From contig JACKET010000001.1 of the NCBI GenBank assembly GCA_020632875.1, positions 124,001-188,000 on the forward strand: DNA of 64,000 nucleotides. Direction: 5' to 3'. The notes under the pieces are model-generated. The model searched no databases. It was not told where the DNA came from and saw only the letters and a list, made by a program, of their open reading frames with translations. The DNA comes from Alphaproteobacteria bacterium (GTDB lineage: Bacteria > Myxococcota_A > UBA796 > GCA-2862545). Each line of letters starts with the position of its first letter. Positions within the stretch are counted from its first letter, which is position 1. Both the position numbers and the translations under genes were made by a program. Below, in pieces: positions 54,261-63,640 of this stretch.

Positions 54261-55850
54261 GTGAAGCTCGAACGGGGCGATACCGTCGACCGATACACCG
54301 TCGAAAAGCTCCTCGGAGCCGGCGGAACCGCCATGGTGTATCGCGTGCGGCACAATCGGCTGGGCACGCGCCATGCGCTGAAGCTCCTGACGATCCACGG
54401 CGAGTCGATCCGGCGACGTCTGCTCCAGGAGGGCAAGGCGCAGGCGACCCTCGGGCACCTCAACATCGTGGCGGTCACCGACATCGTCGACGTGGGCGGC
54501 AATCCCGGCCTGCTCATGGAGTACATCGAGGGGCCGAGCCTCGAAGACGCGCTGCTCGAGTACCGCCTCACGATGTCCGACGCCGAGACGCTGTTCATCG
54601 GCGTCCTGGCGGGTGTTCGCGCGGCGCATGCCCGCGGCATCATCCACCGCGACCTCAAGCCCGCGAACGTGCTGCTCGACCCGACTCCCGCGGGCTTCGT
54701 GCCGAAGGTCGCCGACTTCGGGCTCGCGAAGGCCGTGCGCGGCGAGCCGCTCCGCCAGGGCTCGACGCGGCAGGGCGTGGCGATGGGCACCCCGAGCTAC
54801 ATGGCGCCCGAGCAGATCCGCGACGCGGGCAACGTCGACGAGCGGGCCGACCTCTTCTCGCTCGGCTGCATCCTGTACGAGATCATCACGCGCCGGCGGG
54901 CGTTCCCGGGCGAAGACACGCTCGAGATCTACAACAACGTGGCGAAGGGCCGGTACGTCCCGGCGCGCCGCCTCGTGCCCGACCTCCCCGACCGCATCGA
55001 CCAGGCCATCCGCGGCTGCATCCAGGTCGACAAGAACAAGCGCATCCCCGACTGCGACACGCTCGCGAAGGTGCTCAAGGGCGAGCTGAAGTGGTCGCTC
55101 GGCGTCGACCCCGAGACGCTGCCCGACCCCCCGCCGATCCCGAGCCTGGCGAGCAACATCCCGCCCATGACGCTCGCACCGCGGGGCGAAGACGGCGAGA
55201 CGCCCGTGCCCGTCAGCCAGCGGATGCTGCACAACATCCCGTCGTTCGGCGCCGACCGCGAGACCTCCGAGACCGTCGAGATCGACGGCACCCTCATGCC
55301 GTACGACGTGCCGCCGCCTCCGCAGCGCGGCGGGGGCCTGATGGCCGCGGCGCTCGTGCTGGGCTCGCTCGTGATCCTCGCGCTGGCGCTGCTGTTCGCG
55401 GCCATCGGCTTCGGAGTGCCCCTGTTCCTGGGCCTCCCCGAGACCACCGTCGAGGTGCGCACCGCGCCGCCGCCGCGCGCGCCCGTGCCCGTGCTGCCCG
55501 CCGAGCCCGCGCCGCTGCCGGATCCCGTCGAGCCCGAGCCCGAGCCGCAGCCCGAGCCCGTGGCTCCCGAGCCGCGGCCCACGCGGGTGACGCCCGTCCC
55601 GGCGCGCCCGTCGGTCGCGGAGGTGAAGATCCTCTCGGTGCCCCCGTCCGCTGCCATCTCGGTCGACGGCGAGGCATCCGGCCGCGCGACGCCCGCCAAG
55701 CTCGAGCTGCCGGTCGGCCGGCACCGCGTCCAGCTCGAGAGCGCGGGGCGCGTCGTGGATTTCTCGGTCAGCGTGGACGCTTCGGGCGACTCGCGCTGGT
55801 GCTACGTGTTCGCCACCGGAACCGCCATTGCGGGCAACTGTCCACGGTAG
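54261..55850 (+). CDS. Membrane Ser/Thr protein kinase with PEGA domain
   Basis: This 529-residue protein starts at GTG 54261. Its kinase domain occupies about 10-275: glycine loop GAGGTAMVYRV, Lys41 in ALKLL, HRDLKPAN with Asp131, ADFGLAK (DFG at 152-154) and MAPEQ. A Pro/Asp linker follows, then one transmembrane helix (about 357-380: GSLVILALALLFAAIGFGV), a Pro/Glu-rich stretch (about 395-445), and a C-terminal PEGA-like domain (VKILSVPPSAAISVDGEASG, TPAKLELPVGRHRVQLES). Stress or ligand signals outside would switch the intracellular kinase. It is followed 67 bp later by the A2M-like cluster, with a small AGCGG/CCGCT hairpin between. Confidence 0.93.
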   Translation: MKLERGDTVDRYTVEKLLGAGGTAMVYRVRHNRLGTRHALKLLTIHGESIRRRLLQEGKAQATLGHLNIVAVTDIVDVGGNPGLLMEYIEGPSLEDALLEYRLTMSDAETLFIGVLAGVRAAHARGIIHRDLKPANVLLDPTPAGFVPKVADFGLAKAVRGEPLRQGSTRQGVAMGTPSYMAPEQIRDAGNVDERADLFSLGCILYEIITRRRAFPGEDTLEIYNNVAKGRYVPARRLVPDLPDRIDQAIRGCIQVDKNKRIPDCDTLAKVLKGELKWSLGVDPETLPDPPPIPSLASNIPPMTLAPRGEDGETPVPVSQRMLHNIPSFGADRETSETVEIDGTLMPYDVPPPPQRGGGLMAAALVLGSLVILALALLFAAIGFGVPLFLGLPETTVEVRTAPPPRAPVPVLPAEPAPLPDPVEPEPEPQPEPVAPEPRPTRVTPVPARPSVAEVKILSVPPSAAISVDGEASGRATPAKLELPVGRHRVQLESAGRVVDFSVSVDASGDSRWCYVFATGTAIAGNCPR

Positions 55851-55917
55851 AGCGGGGGCTCCGCTGTAAGATGCGGGCCCGGTCCGCCGTTCGAAGGCGA
55901 CCACACAGCGAGCGAAC

Positions 55918-58900
55918 ATGCTGCAGACCCTTCGCCGGAGCCCGTTCCGCGCGACCGCCATCCCCGCCGTCACCGTCGGCATCGCCCTGCTCGGCTGCAT
56001 CGGCGTCTGCACGGGCTATCCGTGCGTGCCGATCGGCCTGCGCTACGGGCTGTGGCTCGACCAGTGCCCGGCGACGAACCTCCGGCTGCAGGCCGGCATG
56101 GATGCGAGCGGCCTCGTCCGCGGCGACTGGGGCACCGTCTCCGTCACCACCACTGCGCGGTGGCTCCACGTCGACGGGTCGCGCGCGAGCCAGCGCTCCG
56201 CGAACATGACCCGCGGCGTCTCGGTCGACTTCACGCTGGTCGACGCCGACGGCAAGGTGGCGAAGGGCCTCGAGACGCGCGACGTCACGTGGGGTCGCTC
56301 GGGCCTCACGCTGGGGATGAAGCTGCCCGACGTGCCCGACGGCGACTACAAGCTCCGCGCGACCGTCTCCACGGGCTTCGAGACGCGCGACATCGAGGCC
56401 GACCTCGCGCTGTACGCCCCCGCGCTCGTGCACGTGATGAGCGACCGCCCGCTCTACAAGCCCGGCCAGGAGGTCCTGCTGCGTTCGGCGGTGCTCCGAC
56501 GCACCGACAGCGGGCCCATCGAGAGCCGCCCCGGCACGTGGCGCATCACGGCGCCCGACGGCACCGAGATGCTCGTCGAGAAGAACCCCACGGGCCCGTG
56601 GGGCATCGGGTCCACGACGTTCCCCCTCGACTCCGAGGCCGACGTCGGCACGTGGCGCGCGACCTACCAGACCGGGATGGACTCCGACAGCATCGCGTTC
56701 GACGTCCGGCCGTTCAAGCTGCCGCGATTCACGGTCGAGGTCGAGACGAACGAGCGCTGGTACGGCATCGGCGACGACGTGAAGGTCACCGGCACCGCGC
56801 GCTACACGTCGGGGGCGCCGGTCGCGCGCTCGACCGTCACGCTCCGGTTCTCCGGCCGCTCGGGCCGGTGGCCCATGCCGCTCGCCTGGGAGGAGCCCGT
56901 CGAGCTGAAGACGGATGCCGAGGGCCGGTTCGAGCACGCGCTCGGCGAGGTGCCCGCCGACCTCATCGAGACCGCGTCCATCGGGGTCTCCGCGACCGTC
57001 GTCGACGAAGCCGGCGAGACCGCTGTGGGCGGCTCCACGCTCAAGCTCTCGGTCGACGACATCGCCACGGCGTCGGTCACCGAGCTGAACGGCCTCGTGC
57101 CGAGCTTCAACAACCGTGCGTACGTGCGCGTCACCCAGCCCGACGGCCGGCCGCTGCGCAACGCCGACCTCGCGCTGAAGAACCCCTACGACCCGACGCA
57201 GCCCGTCATGCAGGCGAAGACCGACGCCGACGGCGTGGCGGCCATCCAGATCGACCCGGGCGAGCCCGTGACCATCGTCGATCCGCCGCCCCCGCTGCGC
57301 GTGCGCCCGCTCACGCCCGACGCGCCGTACCTGTCGTCTGCTTCGGTGCTGCCGTCGAGCCGCTCGCTCGACCTCGCCGAGCGGCGGGTGTTCGACCGCG
57401 CCCATCCGGCCATCTCGGCCTGCGGCATCTGGACGGTCGGCAGCACGGATGTCGAGGTCGGGCTGAAGGTCGACGCCGGCGGGCTGGTCCGCGACGTGGT
57501 GGTCGACGACACGCCCATCGGGAGGTGCGTGGGCGACGCGATGCGGGGCCTGCGCCTGCCCGTCGACGACGATCTGCGCACGTACGACCTCACCTGGCGC
57601 GTGCCCGACACGCTGCAGCCGCACCTCGAGGTGTCGAGCCGCGACGCGAAGAGCTCGAGCAGCTCGATGCAGGTGGCGCTGCAGTCCGCGGCGACCCGCG
57701 CGCGGCGGTGCCTGCCGCGGGGCCAGGGCACCGACGGCGCCAGCGTGCTCACGGGCCACTGGACGGTCCGGGCCGGCTCCCGCACGCCGAGCGTGCTGTG
57801 GCAGTCGCACCCGGGCACCGGGCTCTCGGCGGGGGCCGACGCGTGCATCCGCACCGCGCTGGCCGCGATGAGCTTCGACGAGCCCACCAAGTTCGACGCG
57901 ATGGGCGTCGCGCAGATCAGCCTCTCCGTGCCGCGGCCGCCGGGCAGCGTGAAGCCCCAGGCCACCACGCGCACGGGCTTCGAGCTCGAGGTCGTGGCTT
58001 CGGCCGACGACAGCGAGCTCGGCCGCACCCGCCTGCGCTTCGACGTGGGCAACATCCCGCACCTCCGGCTGCGCGCCACGCCCGCGCTCGCATCACCCGG
58101 CAGCACCGTGGCCGTCGAGATGCTGCGGGGCCCGACGTTCACCGGCGAGTTGCCGAAGGAGCTCGAGCTCTACGAAGGCACCGTGCGCGTCGCGAAGGCG
58201 AAGGTCGACGCGGATTCGCGCACCGCGACCTTCGAGATCCCGAAGGAGGTCGACGGCTTCCTGCACGTCGACTGGAGCGGCGCGCGGTCCGTCATCTTCG
58301 TGAAGCCCGACGATGCACTCCAGGTCGCGCTGAAGACCGACAACGACGTCTACCGGCCCGGCGAGACCGCGGTCCTCACGGTCGAGACGCGCGCGGGCGA
58401 CGACCCCACGTCGGCCGCGGTGAGCCTCGCGGGCGTCGACCAGACGCTCTCCCAGCTCGCGCCGCTGCTCCAGCCCGACGACTGGGGCCGCATCACGGTG
58501 CGCGCGACGGGCGAGGACGTGTTCGGCAGCTTCGGGCCGCGGGCGCTCCAGCTCGGCCAGATCCAGGGCGAGAACGCCGCGCTCGCCGCGGTCCTCAAGG
58601 TGCAGAACCTGCCCATGGACGCCGCCGGCGACGCGCGGGCCTACGCGTCCGCCTACGTCGAGCCCGACGAGATCGAGGCGCTCACGACCAACTTCTACCG
58701 CGGGCTCGAGGCGCTGGTCTCGCGCGTTCGGGCCTGGGAGAAGTCCGCGCCCGCCGACGAGCAGATGAAGCCCCCGCTCCTCGCGAAGATGTGGGGCGAG
58801 GTGCTGACGAGCGCCGACGTGCCGATCGTCGACGCCTACGGGCGGCCGCTGAAGCTGTCGATCCTCCCGCCCGACCTGCTCGCCCAGACCGACCCGCGGC

Positions 58901-58977
58901 AGGTGGTCGCCGACAGCCGCAGGCTCCCCGAGGATGTCGCGAACTGGCCCGTCTGGGTGGCGGAGAACGTCAAGTGA
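55918..58977 (+). CDS. Alpha-2-macroglobulin-like N-terminal lipoprotein with AgmX/PglI-like inserts
   Basis: This 1019-residue protein starts with a lipobox-like VGIALLGC (about 20-27). It has macroglobulin-type beta domains: VSVDFTLVDADGKVAKGL, VHVMSDRPLYKPGQEVLLRS (MG2 signature), AAYTSG-like strands, and SLVDDIATASV. Between about 490 and 680 lie two copies of a TonB-C/AgmX-PglI-like fold: ISACGIWTVGSTDVEVGLKV with VGDAMRGLRLPV, and the second with ARRCLPRGQGTD and ACIRTALAAMSF. Then MG-like strands return (ALKTDNDVYRPGETAVLTVE). No catalytic residues. GTGA overlap couples it to the first C-terminal-half gene. Confidence 0.85.
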   Translation: MLQTLRRSPFRATAIPAVTVGIALLGCIGVCTGYPCVPIGLRYGLWLDQCPATNLRLQAGMDASGLVRGDWGTVSVTTTARWLHVDGSRASQRSANMTRGVSVDFTLVDADGKVAKGLETRDVTWGRSGLTLGMKLPDVPDGDYKLRATVSTGFETRDIEADLALYAPALVHVMSDRPLYKPGQEVLLRSAVLRRTDSGPIESRPGTWRITAPDGTEMLVEKNPTGPWGIGSTTFPLDSEADVGTWRATYQTGMDSDSIAFDVRPFKLPRFTVEVETNERWYGIGDDVKVTGTARYTSGAPVARSTVTLRFSGRSGRWPMPLAWEEPVELKTDAEGRFEHALGEVPADLIETASIGVSATVVDEAGETAVGGSTLKLSVDDIATASVTELNGLVPSFNNRAYVRVTQPDGRPLRNADLALKNPYDPTQPVMQAKTDADGVAAIQIDPGEPVTIVDPPPPLRVRPLTPDAPYLSSASVLPSSRSLDLAERRVFDRAHPAISACGIWTVGSTDVEVGLKVDAGGLVRDVVVDDTPIGRCVGDAMRGLRLPVDDDLRTYDLTWRVPDTLQPHLEVSSRDAKSSSSSMQVALQSAATRARRCLPRGQGTDGASVLTGHWTVRAGSRTPSVLWQSHPGTGLSAGADACIRTALAAMSFDEPTKFDAMGVAQISLSVPRPPGSVKPQATTRTGFELEVVASADDSELGRTRLRFDVGNIPHLRLRATPALASPGSTVAVEMLRGPTFTGELPKELELYEGTVRVAKAKVDADSRTATFEIPKEVDGFLHVDWSGARSVIFVKPDDALQVALKTDNDVYRPGETAVLTVETRAGDDPTSAAVSLAGVDQTLSQLAPLLQPDDWGRITVRATGEDVFGSFGPRALQLGQIQGENAALAAVLKVQNLPMDAAGDARAYASAYVEPDEIEALTTNFYRGLEALVSRVRAWEKSAPADEQMKPPLLAKMWGEVLTSADVPIVDAYGRPLKLSILPPDLLAQTDPRQVVADSRRLPEDVANWPVWVAENVK

Positions 58978-61250
58978 GGCCCGGGATCGCCGCGGGCTTC
59001 GCGGTCTCCGTGGTGGGGCTCGCGCTCCTCGGATGCGCGGGGAGCGCCGAGCCGATGGGGGCACCCATGCGGCCCCAGGAGATCGCGTCCGAGCCGGTCG
59101 AGGCCGATGGGGACTTCGCCTTCGGGGGCATGGCGCTCGACGCCGAGGAAGAGCCCATGGCGGAGCTGAAGTCCGCGCGCGCACCCGCTCCTGCGCCGCG
59201 GCCCGCGATGCTGATCGGCGGCGAGGGGCGCCGGTCGGGAGGCGCCAAGCGCGACATGGCGGACCGCGCCCAGACCGAATCCAAGCCCGAGCCGGCGGCG
59301 GACGAAGGGCGGATCCGCGAGTGGTTCCCCGAGGCGTTCCTGTGGCAGCCGCTCGTCGAGACCAGCGGGGATGGCGTCGCGAGCGTCGACGTGCGCGTGC
59401 CCGACCAGCTCACGACGTGGCGCGTGCTCGCGCTCGCGCACAGCGCCGAGGGCCAGCAGGCGGGCGCCACGCACACCTTCGACACGCGGCTCCCCGTGTC
59501 GGTCGACCCCGTCACGCCGGGCTGGCTGTACGTCGGCGACGAGGTGCGCATGCCGAGCCAGGTCGTGTCGATGGGCGCGCCGTTCGCGGGCACGGTGTCG
59601 GTGCGGGCGGGTGGGGCGCTCTCCGGGTCCGGCGGTGGCGCGGTGAGTGTGTCGGCGAACGGCAGCCGGGTCGTACAGACGGGCCTCGTGGCGGAGTCGA
59701 GCGGCTCCGGCACCGTCACGGCCGAGCTCCGCGACGGCGGCCTCGTGGACGGCGCGGAGCGGAAGGTCGTCGTGCACCCGGCCGGGCGCCCGGTCTCGAC
59801 CCAGCGCGGCGGCGTGCTCTCGGGCCCGCGCACGTTCGGGATGGTGAACGGCGACGCGTCCGAAGAGCGCCTGCTGGTGCAGGTGTTCCCCGGCCCGCTC
59901 GCGGTGCTGCACTCCGAGCTGCTCCGCATCGAAGACAGCCCGCCGGGGGCGTACGGCTACGCGCTGATCGACGGCGTGCGCACGCTCTCCGCCACGGCCG
60001 GCGTCGAGGTCGACGAGGCCCAGCTCCGCACGCTCCGCATCCGCAGCTGGCAGCGGCTCGTGCGCCAGGCGCGCAGCCCGTCCGGGCTCGCGGCCGCCAC
60101 GATGCTCTACGGCGTGGCCGGGGTCTCCGACGATCCGCTCGCCGAGACCACCCGCGACCGCCTGGTCCGCGTCGTCGAGCAGAGCCAGCGCGGCGACGGC
60201 ACGTGGTCCACCCCGTCCCGGTCCACGCTCCAGCAGGTCCTCGTCGAGACCGCCACCACGGTGCGCTCGCTTCCGGAGTCGTCGAGCGGCGCGCGCATCC
60301 GGGCCGGGGGAGCGCTCGAGCGCAACCTGCCCACCGTGGAGGACCCCTTCACGGCCGCGTGGCTGCTCGCCTCGGGTGTGGTGGACGAATCGCTGCGTCC
60401 CCAGCTCCAGGACATCGTGCTGGAGGGCCTCTCGGAGGGGTCCGACGGGACGCGCACCGTGTCCGTCCCCTCGGACGTACGGGACGCCCACGGGCTGCGC
60501 CCGACGCGGGCGCAGGTCCTCGCCGTGACGTGGCTGGCGCTCGCGGACCGCGACGACCTCGACTGGCGCGGCGACCTCGTGTCGGAGCTGCTCCAGGGCT
60601 GGTCGGCCGAGCGGGGCTTCGGTGCGGGCTGGGCGGACGTCGTGGCGCTGCAGGCCGTCCAGGGCGGGCTCGCGTCGCTCGATCGGCCCGTGACCGTCGT
60701 GCTGGAGGTCGGCGGGCGCGAGGTCGCGCGGGGTGCGGTCGACCCGAAGCAGCCGAAGATCCCGGCGATCCTCGAAGCTTCGGAGGGCGGCGAGATCACC
60801 GTGCGCTCCGAGCCGCCGGTGCCCGGGCTCGCATTCGTCGCGACGCACACGGCCTGGGTACCGTTCCGCGGCGACGAGAAGGTGCCGGGCGTCGACGTGG
60901 AGGTCGAAGCGGGGCCGCTCGCGTCGGGCCGCGAGGGCTCCGTGACGCTCACCGTGGCCGCGCCGAGCGGCGTGCCCGTCGCGCTCACGCAGGGGATTCC
61001 CGCGGGCACCGCGGTCGACGTGCCGCCCGAGACGCGCGCGATGCTCTCGGAGCCGCCGATCGTCCAGCAGGATCGGGTGATCCTGAAGACCCGCGCCTTC
61101 CAGGCCGGCGAGGTCATGGAGCTGCGGCTGAAGGTCACGCCGTCGTTCGCGGGACGGATGTCCACGCGCCCGCTCGAGGTCGAGACAGGTGCCGGTGCGG
61201 TGCAGCTGCCGCCCATGGTGTGGACGGTGCGCGCCGGGGAGGGTGCGTGA
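58974..61250 (+). CDS. Alpha-2-macroglobulin C-terminal-half lipoprotein, thioester absent (copy 1)
   Basis: This 758-residue protein starts at GTG 58974 and has lipobox GLALLGC at about 15-21. After a low-complexity Ala/Pro/Glu region comes the A2M domain (REWFPEAFLWQPLVET, then ASVDVRVPDQLTTWRVLALA). It continues with VDPVTPGWLYVGDEV and the alpha/alpha thioester-domain helices (about 320-590). At the place where active A2Ms have a CxEQ thioester after 'P-x-G' this protein reads SPPGAYGYALIDG, so no thioester can form. It ends with receptor-domain-like strands (GVPVALTQGIPAGT). It is paralogous to the next gene, with which it shares GTGA overlap. Confidence 0.87.
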   Translation: MRPGIAAGFAVSVVGLALLGCAGSAEPMGAPMRPQEIASEPVEADGDFAFGGMALDAEEEPMAELKSARAPAPAPRPAMLIGGEGRRSGGAKRDMADRAQTESKPEPAADEGRIREWFPEAFLWQPLVETSGDGVASVDVRVPDQLTTWRVLALAHSAEGQQAGATHTFDTRLPVSVDPVTPGWLYVGDEVRMPSQVVSMGAPFAGTVSVRAGGALSGSGGGAVSVSANGSRVVQTGLVAESSGSGTVTAELRDGGLVDGAERKVVVHPAGRPVSTQRGGVLSGPRTFGMVNGDASEERLLVQVFPGPLAVLHSELLRIEDSPPGAYGYALIDGVRTLSATAGVEVDEAQLRTLRIRSWQRLVRQARSPSGLAAATMLYGVAGVSDDPLAETTRDRLVRVVEQSQRGDGTWSTPSRSTLQQVLVETATTVRSLPESSSGARIRAGGALERNLPTVEDPFTAAWLLASGVVDESLRPQLQDIVLEGLSEGSDGTRTVSVPSDVRDAHGLRPTRAQVLAVTWLALADRDDLDWRGDLVSELLQGWSAERGFGAGWADVVALQAVQGGLASLDRPVTVVLEVGGREVARGAVDPKQPKIPAILEASEGGEITVRSEPPVPGLAFVATHTAWVPFRGDEKVPGVDVEVEAGPLASGREGSVTLTVAAPSGVPVALTQGIPAGTAVDVPPETRAMLSEPPIVQQDRVILKTRAFQAGEVMELRLKVTPSFAGRMSTRPLEVETGAGAVQLPPMVWTVRAGEGA

Positions 61251-63532
61251 GACGCGTCCTCCCGCTGCTCGCCCTCGCGGGGTGCGGCGTCTACAGCGCG
61301 TACCAGGACGAGCTCACGAGCGCCCAGGCACCCGCCGCCGACCCGGCCGACGCCTGGGACGAGGGCGGCGAGGCACGGGCGGGGAAGCGGCTCCTGATGC
61401 CTGGATACGCGCGCCAGATGGCGTCCGAAGAGGACGGCACGCTGATCATCATCCAGGGTGACAAGAAGCGAGAGGAGGCCTTCGACGACGCGTTGCGCGG
61501 CGGCAAGGGCGGGCTGCTCGAGCCGGCCAAGCTCGCGGTCGCGAAGCCCGCGGCGCAGGCCGCTCCGGCGGGCGGAGGCTCGGAAGCGGCCGTGCGCGAG
61601 TGGTTCCCGGAGGCGTTCCTCTGGCAGCCCCTCGTCGAGACGAGCGACGACGGCATCGCGAGCGTCGACGTGCGCGTGCCCGACCAGCTCACGACGTGGC
61701 GCGTCCTCGCGCTGGCCCACGACCGCGGCGGGCACCAGGCCGGCGCCACGCACACGTTCGACAGCACGCTGCCGGCCTACGTCGACCCGGTCGTGCCGGG
61801 CTGGATGTACGTCGGCGACGCGCTCCGCATGCCGCTGCAGGTCGTGAACAACCAGGGCACGCCGACGAGCGCGGGACTCTCGGTGCGAACGGAGGGCTCG
61901 CTGTCGGGGTCGCTGTCCACCCAGGTCGCCGTGGGCCCGTACGGGTCGAGCGTACAGACCGTGCCGGTCGTGGCGGAGGGGGCCGGGCGCGCCGAGGTCT
62001 TCGTCGACCTCGCCGGGGTCGATGCCGTGCGGCGCGAGTGGGACGTGTCGCCCACGGGCCGTCCGGTCACGCGGCAGCGGGGCGGCGTGCTCACGGGCAG
62101 CCGGAAGTTCGGGCTCGCGTGGCCGGAGGGCACCGACCCGCGCACGGGGCGCTTCGTGGTCGAGGTGCACCCGGGGCCGCTCGCGGTGCTGAACACCGAG
62201 CTCGAGCGCATCTCGGGCGGCGCGCGGGTGCAGGGCGCGTACGCGTACGGCCTGGCCTTCCAGCTCGAAGGGCTCGCTGCGTCTTCGGGCGCCGAGGTCG
62301 AGCCCACCGCCCTGCGGGCGCTGAAGATCCGCGCCTGGCAGCGCCTCGTGCGGGCGGCACGGGCTCCGGACGCCGGCCAGGCGGCCGATCTGCTGCTCGC
62401 CATGCAGGGGGCCAGCGAAGGGGCGCTGCTCGAGAACCTGCGGTCGCGTCTGGTCCGCACCGTGGTGAGCGGCCAGCGCGGCGACGGCACGTGGGCCCGG
62501 CAGGACCGCGACACGCTCCAGCGGGTGCTCGTGCAGACCGCCGTGGCGATGCGCGGGCTCCCCGAGACCGAGGCGGGCGCCCTGATCCGCGCGGAAGGCG
62601 CGCTGGAGCGCAACCTGCCGACGGTCGACGACCCGTACACCGCGGCCGTGCTGCTGGCGACCGGGCGCATCTCGAACCGCGAGCCGCTCGAGACCCTCGT
62701 GCTGGACGCGCTGGTCGAGGTCGAGGGCGAAGGCCGGAAGTCCGTCGTCGTGCCCGACACCGTGCGGTCCGCGTGGGGCGGGCCTCCGTCGCGCACCGAG
62801 ATGCTCGCGTGGACGGCACTCGCGCTGAACGCCGGCCATTCCGACGAAGCGGGGGACCTCGTGGCCGAGCTGATGAGCGGCTACTCCAGCAGCTCGGGCT
62901 TCGGCGGGGGCCCCGCGGATTCCCTGGCGCTCGAAGCGGTCGTGCAGGCCCTGCCCACCGTCGATCAGCCGGTGCGGCTGACCCTGAAGCTCGACGGGCA
63001 GACCGTCGCGACGGGTGCGGTGGACCCGGGCCAGCCGAAGGTCCCCGCGCTGCTCGAGGTGGCGCACCCCGGCCGCGATTTCGCCGAGCTCGAGCTCGTC
63101 GCGGAGCCCGCCGGTGCGGGGCTCTCGTTCGTCGGCACGCAGCACGCGTGGGTGCCGTGGGCGGGCGACCAGGGCCTGCAGGGCATCGAGGTGCAGGTCG
63201 AGCAGAGCCCGCTGCGCGCGGGCCGCGAGGGCACCCTGACCTTCACGATCGCCGCGCCGAGCTCGGTGCGCGTCGAGGTCACGCAGGGGCTGCCGCCCGG
63301 GGTCGCGGTGGATGCCGAGCTCCTCGCGAAGCAGCCGGGCATCGCAGAGAGCGAGGTCCTGCAGGACCGCTTCTCGTTCACCACGAATTCCTTCGGTGCG
63401 GGCGAGGTGCTCGAGATCCCGGTGCGCGTCACGCCCACGTACGCGGGCCGGATGGTGTCGCGCCCGATGGAGGTCCGCGTCGGGTGGCGCGAGGGCCTCG
63501 TCGCGCCGCATCGCTGGGTCGTCGAGCCATAG
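61247..63532 (+). CDS. Alpha-2-macroglobulin C-terminal-half lipoprotein, thioester absent (copy 2)
   Basis: This 761-residue protein starts at GTG 61247 by GTGA overlap and has lipobox LLALAGC at about 7-13. The A2M domain repeats the previous gene closely (REWFPEAFLWQPLVET, DVRVPDQLTTWRVLALA). At the thioester site it reads QGAYAYGLAFQLEG, again without Cys-x-Glu-Gln. Thioester-domain helices follow, and the C-terminus ends GLVAPHRWVVEP. The copies differ most in the N-terminal linker and keep the middle. Two thioester-less halves beside one MG-half gene suggest a multi-subunit trap or a structural role in the periplasm or on the surface. Confidence 0.87.
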   Translation: MRRVLPLLALAGCGVYSAYQDELTSAQAPAADPADAWDEGGEARAGKRLLMPGYARQMASEEDGTLIIIQGDKKREEAFDDALRGGKGGLLEPAKLAVAKPAAQAAPAGGGSEAAVREWFPEAFLWQPLVETSDDGIASVDVRVPDQLTTWRVLALAHDRGGHQAGATHTFDSTLPAYVDPVVPGWMYVGDALRMPLQVVNNQGTPTSAGLSVRTEGSLSGSLSTQVAVGPYGSSVQTVPVVAEGAGRAEVFVDLAGVDAVRREWDVSPTGRPVTRQRGGVLTGSRKFGLAWPEGTDPRTGRFVVEVHPGPLAVLNTELERISGGARVQGAYAYGLAFQLEGLAASSGAEVEPTALRALKIRAWQRLVRAARAPDAGQAADLLLAMQGASEGALLENLRSRLVRTVVSGQRGDGTWARQDRDTLQRVLVQTAVAMRGLPETEAGALIRAEGALERNLPTVDDPYTAAVLLATGRISNREPLETLVLDALVEVEGEGRKSVVVPDTVRSAWGGPPSRTEMLAWTALALNAGHSDEAGDLVAELMSGYSSSSGFGGGPADSLALEAVVQALPTVDQPVRLTLKLDGQTVATGAVDPGQPKVPALLEVAHPGRDFAELELVAEPAGAGLSFVGTQHAWVPWAGDQGLQGIEVQVEQSPLRAGREGTLTFTIAAPSSVRVEVTQGLPPGVAVDAELLAKQPGIAESEVLQDRFSFTTNSFGAGEVLEIPVRVTPTYAGRMVSRPMEVRVGWREGLVAPHRWVVEP

Positions 63533-63540
63533 AGCCCGCC

Positions 63541-63640
63541 CTTCGCCTGCGAGTCCGGCCTTCGGCCTGCGAGCCCGGCCTTCGGCCTGCGAGCCCGGCC
63601 TTCGGCCTGCGAGCCCGGCCTTCGGCCTGCGAGCCCGGCT
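63541..63640 (+). repeat. 20-bp tandem repeat array, forward orientation
   Basis: Five 20-bp units of the type TTCGGCCTGCGAGCCCGGCC follow one another from 63541 (first copy with two changes, last one altered). The unit itself contains GGCC/TTCGGCC self-complementary parts. It starts 8 bp after the last gene's stop. Confidence 0.9.
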
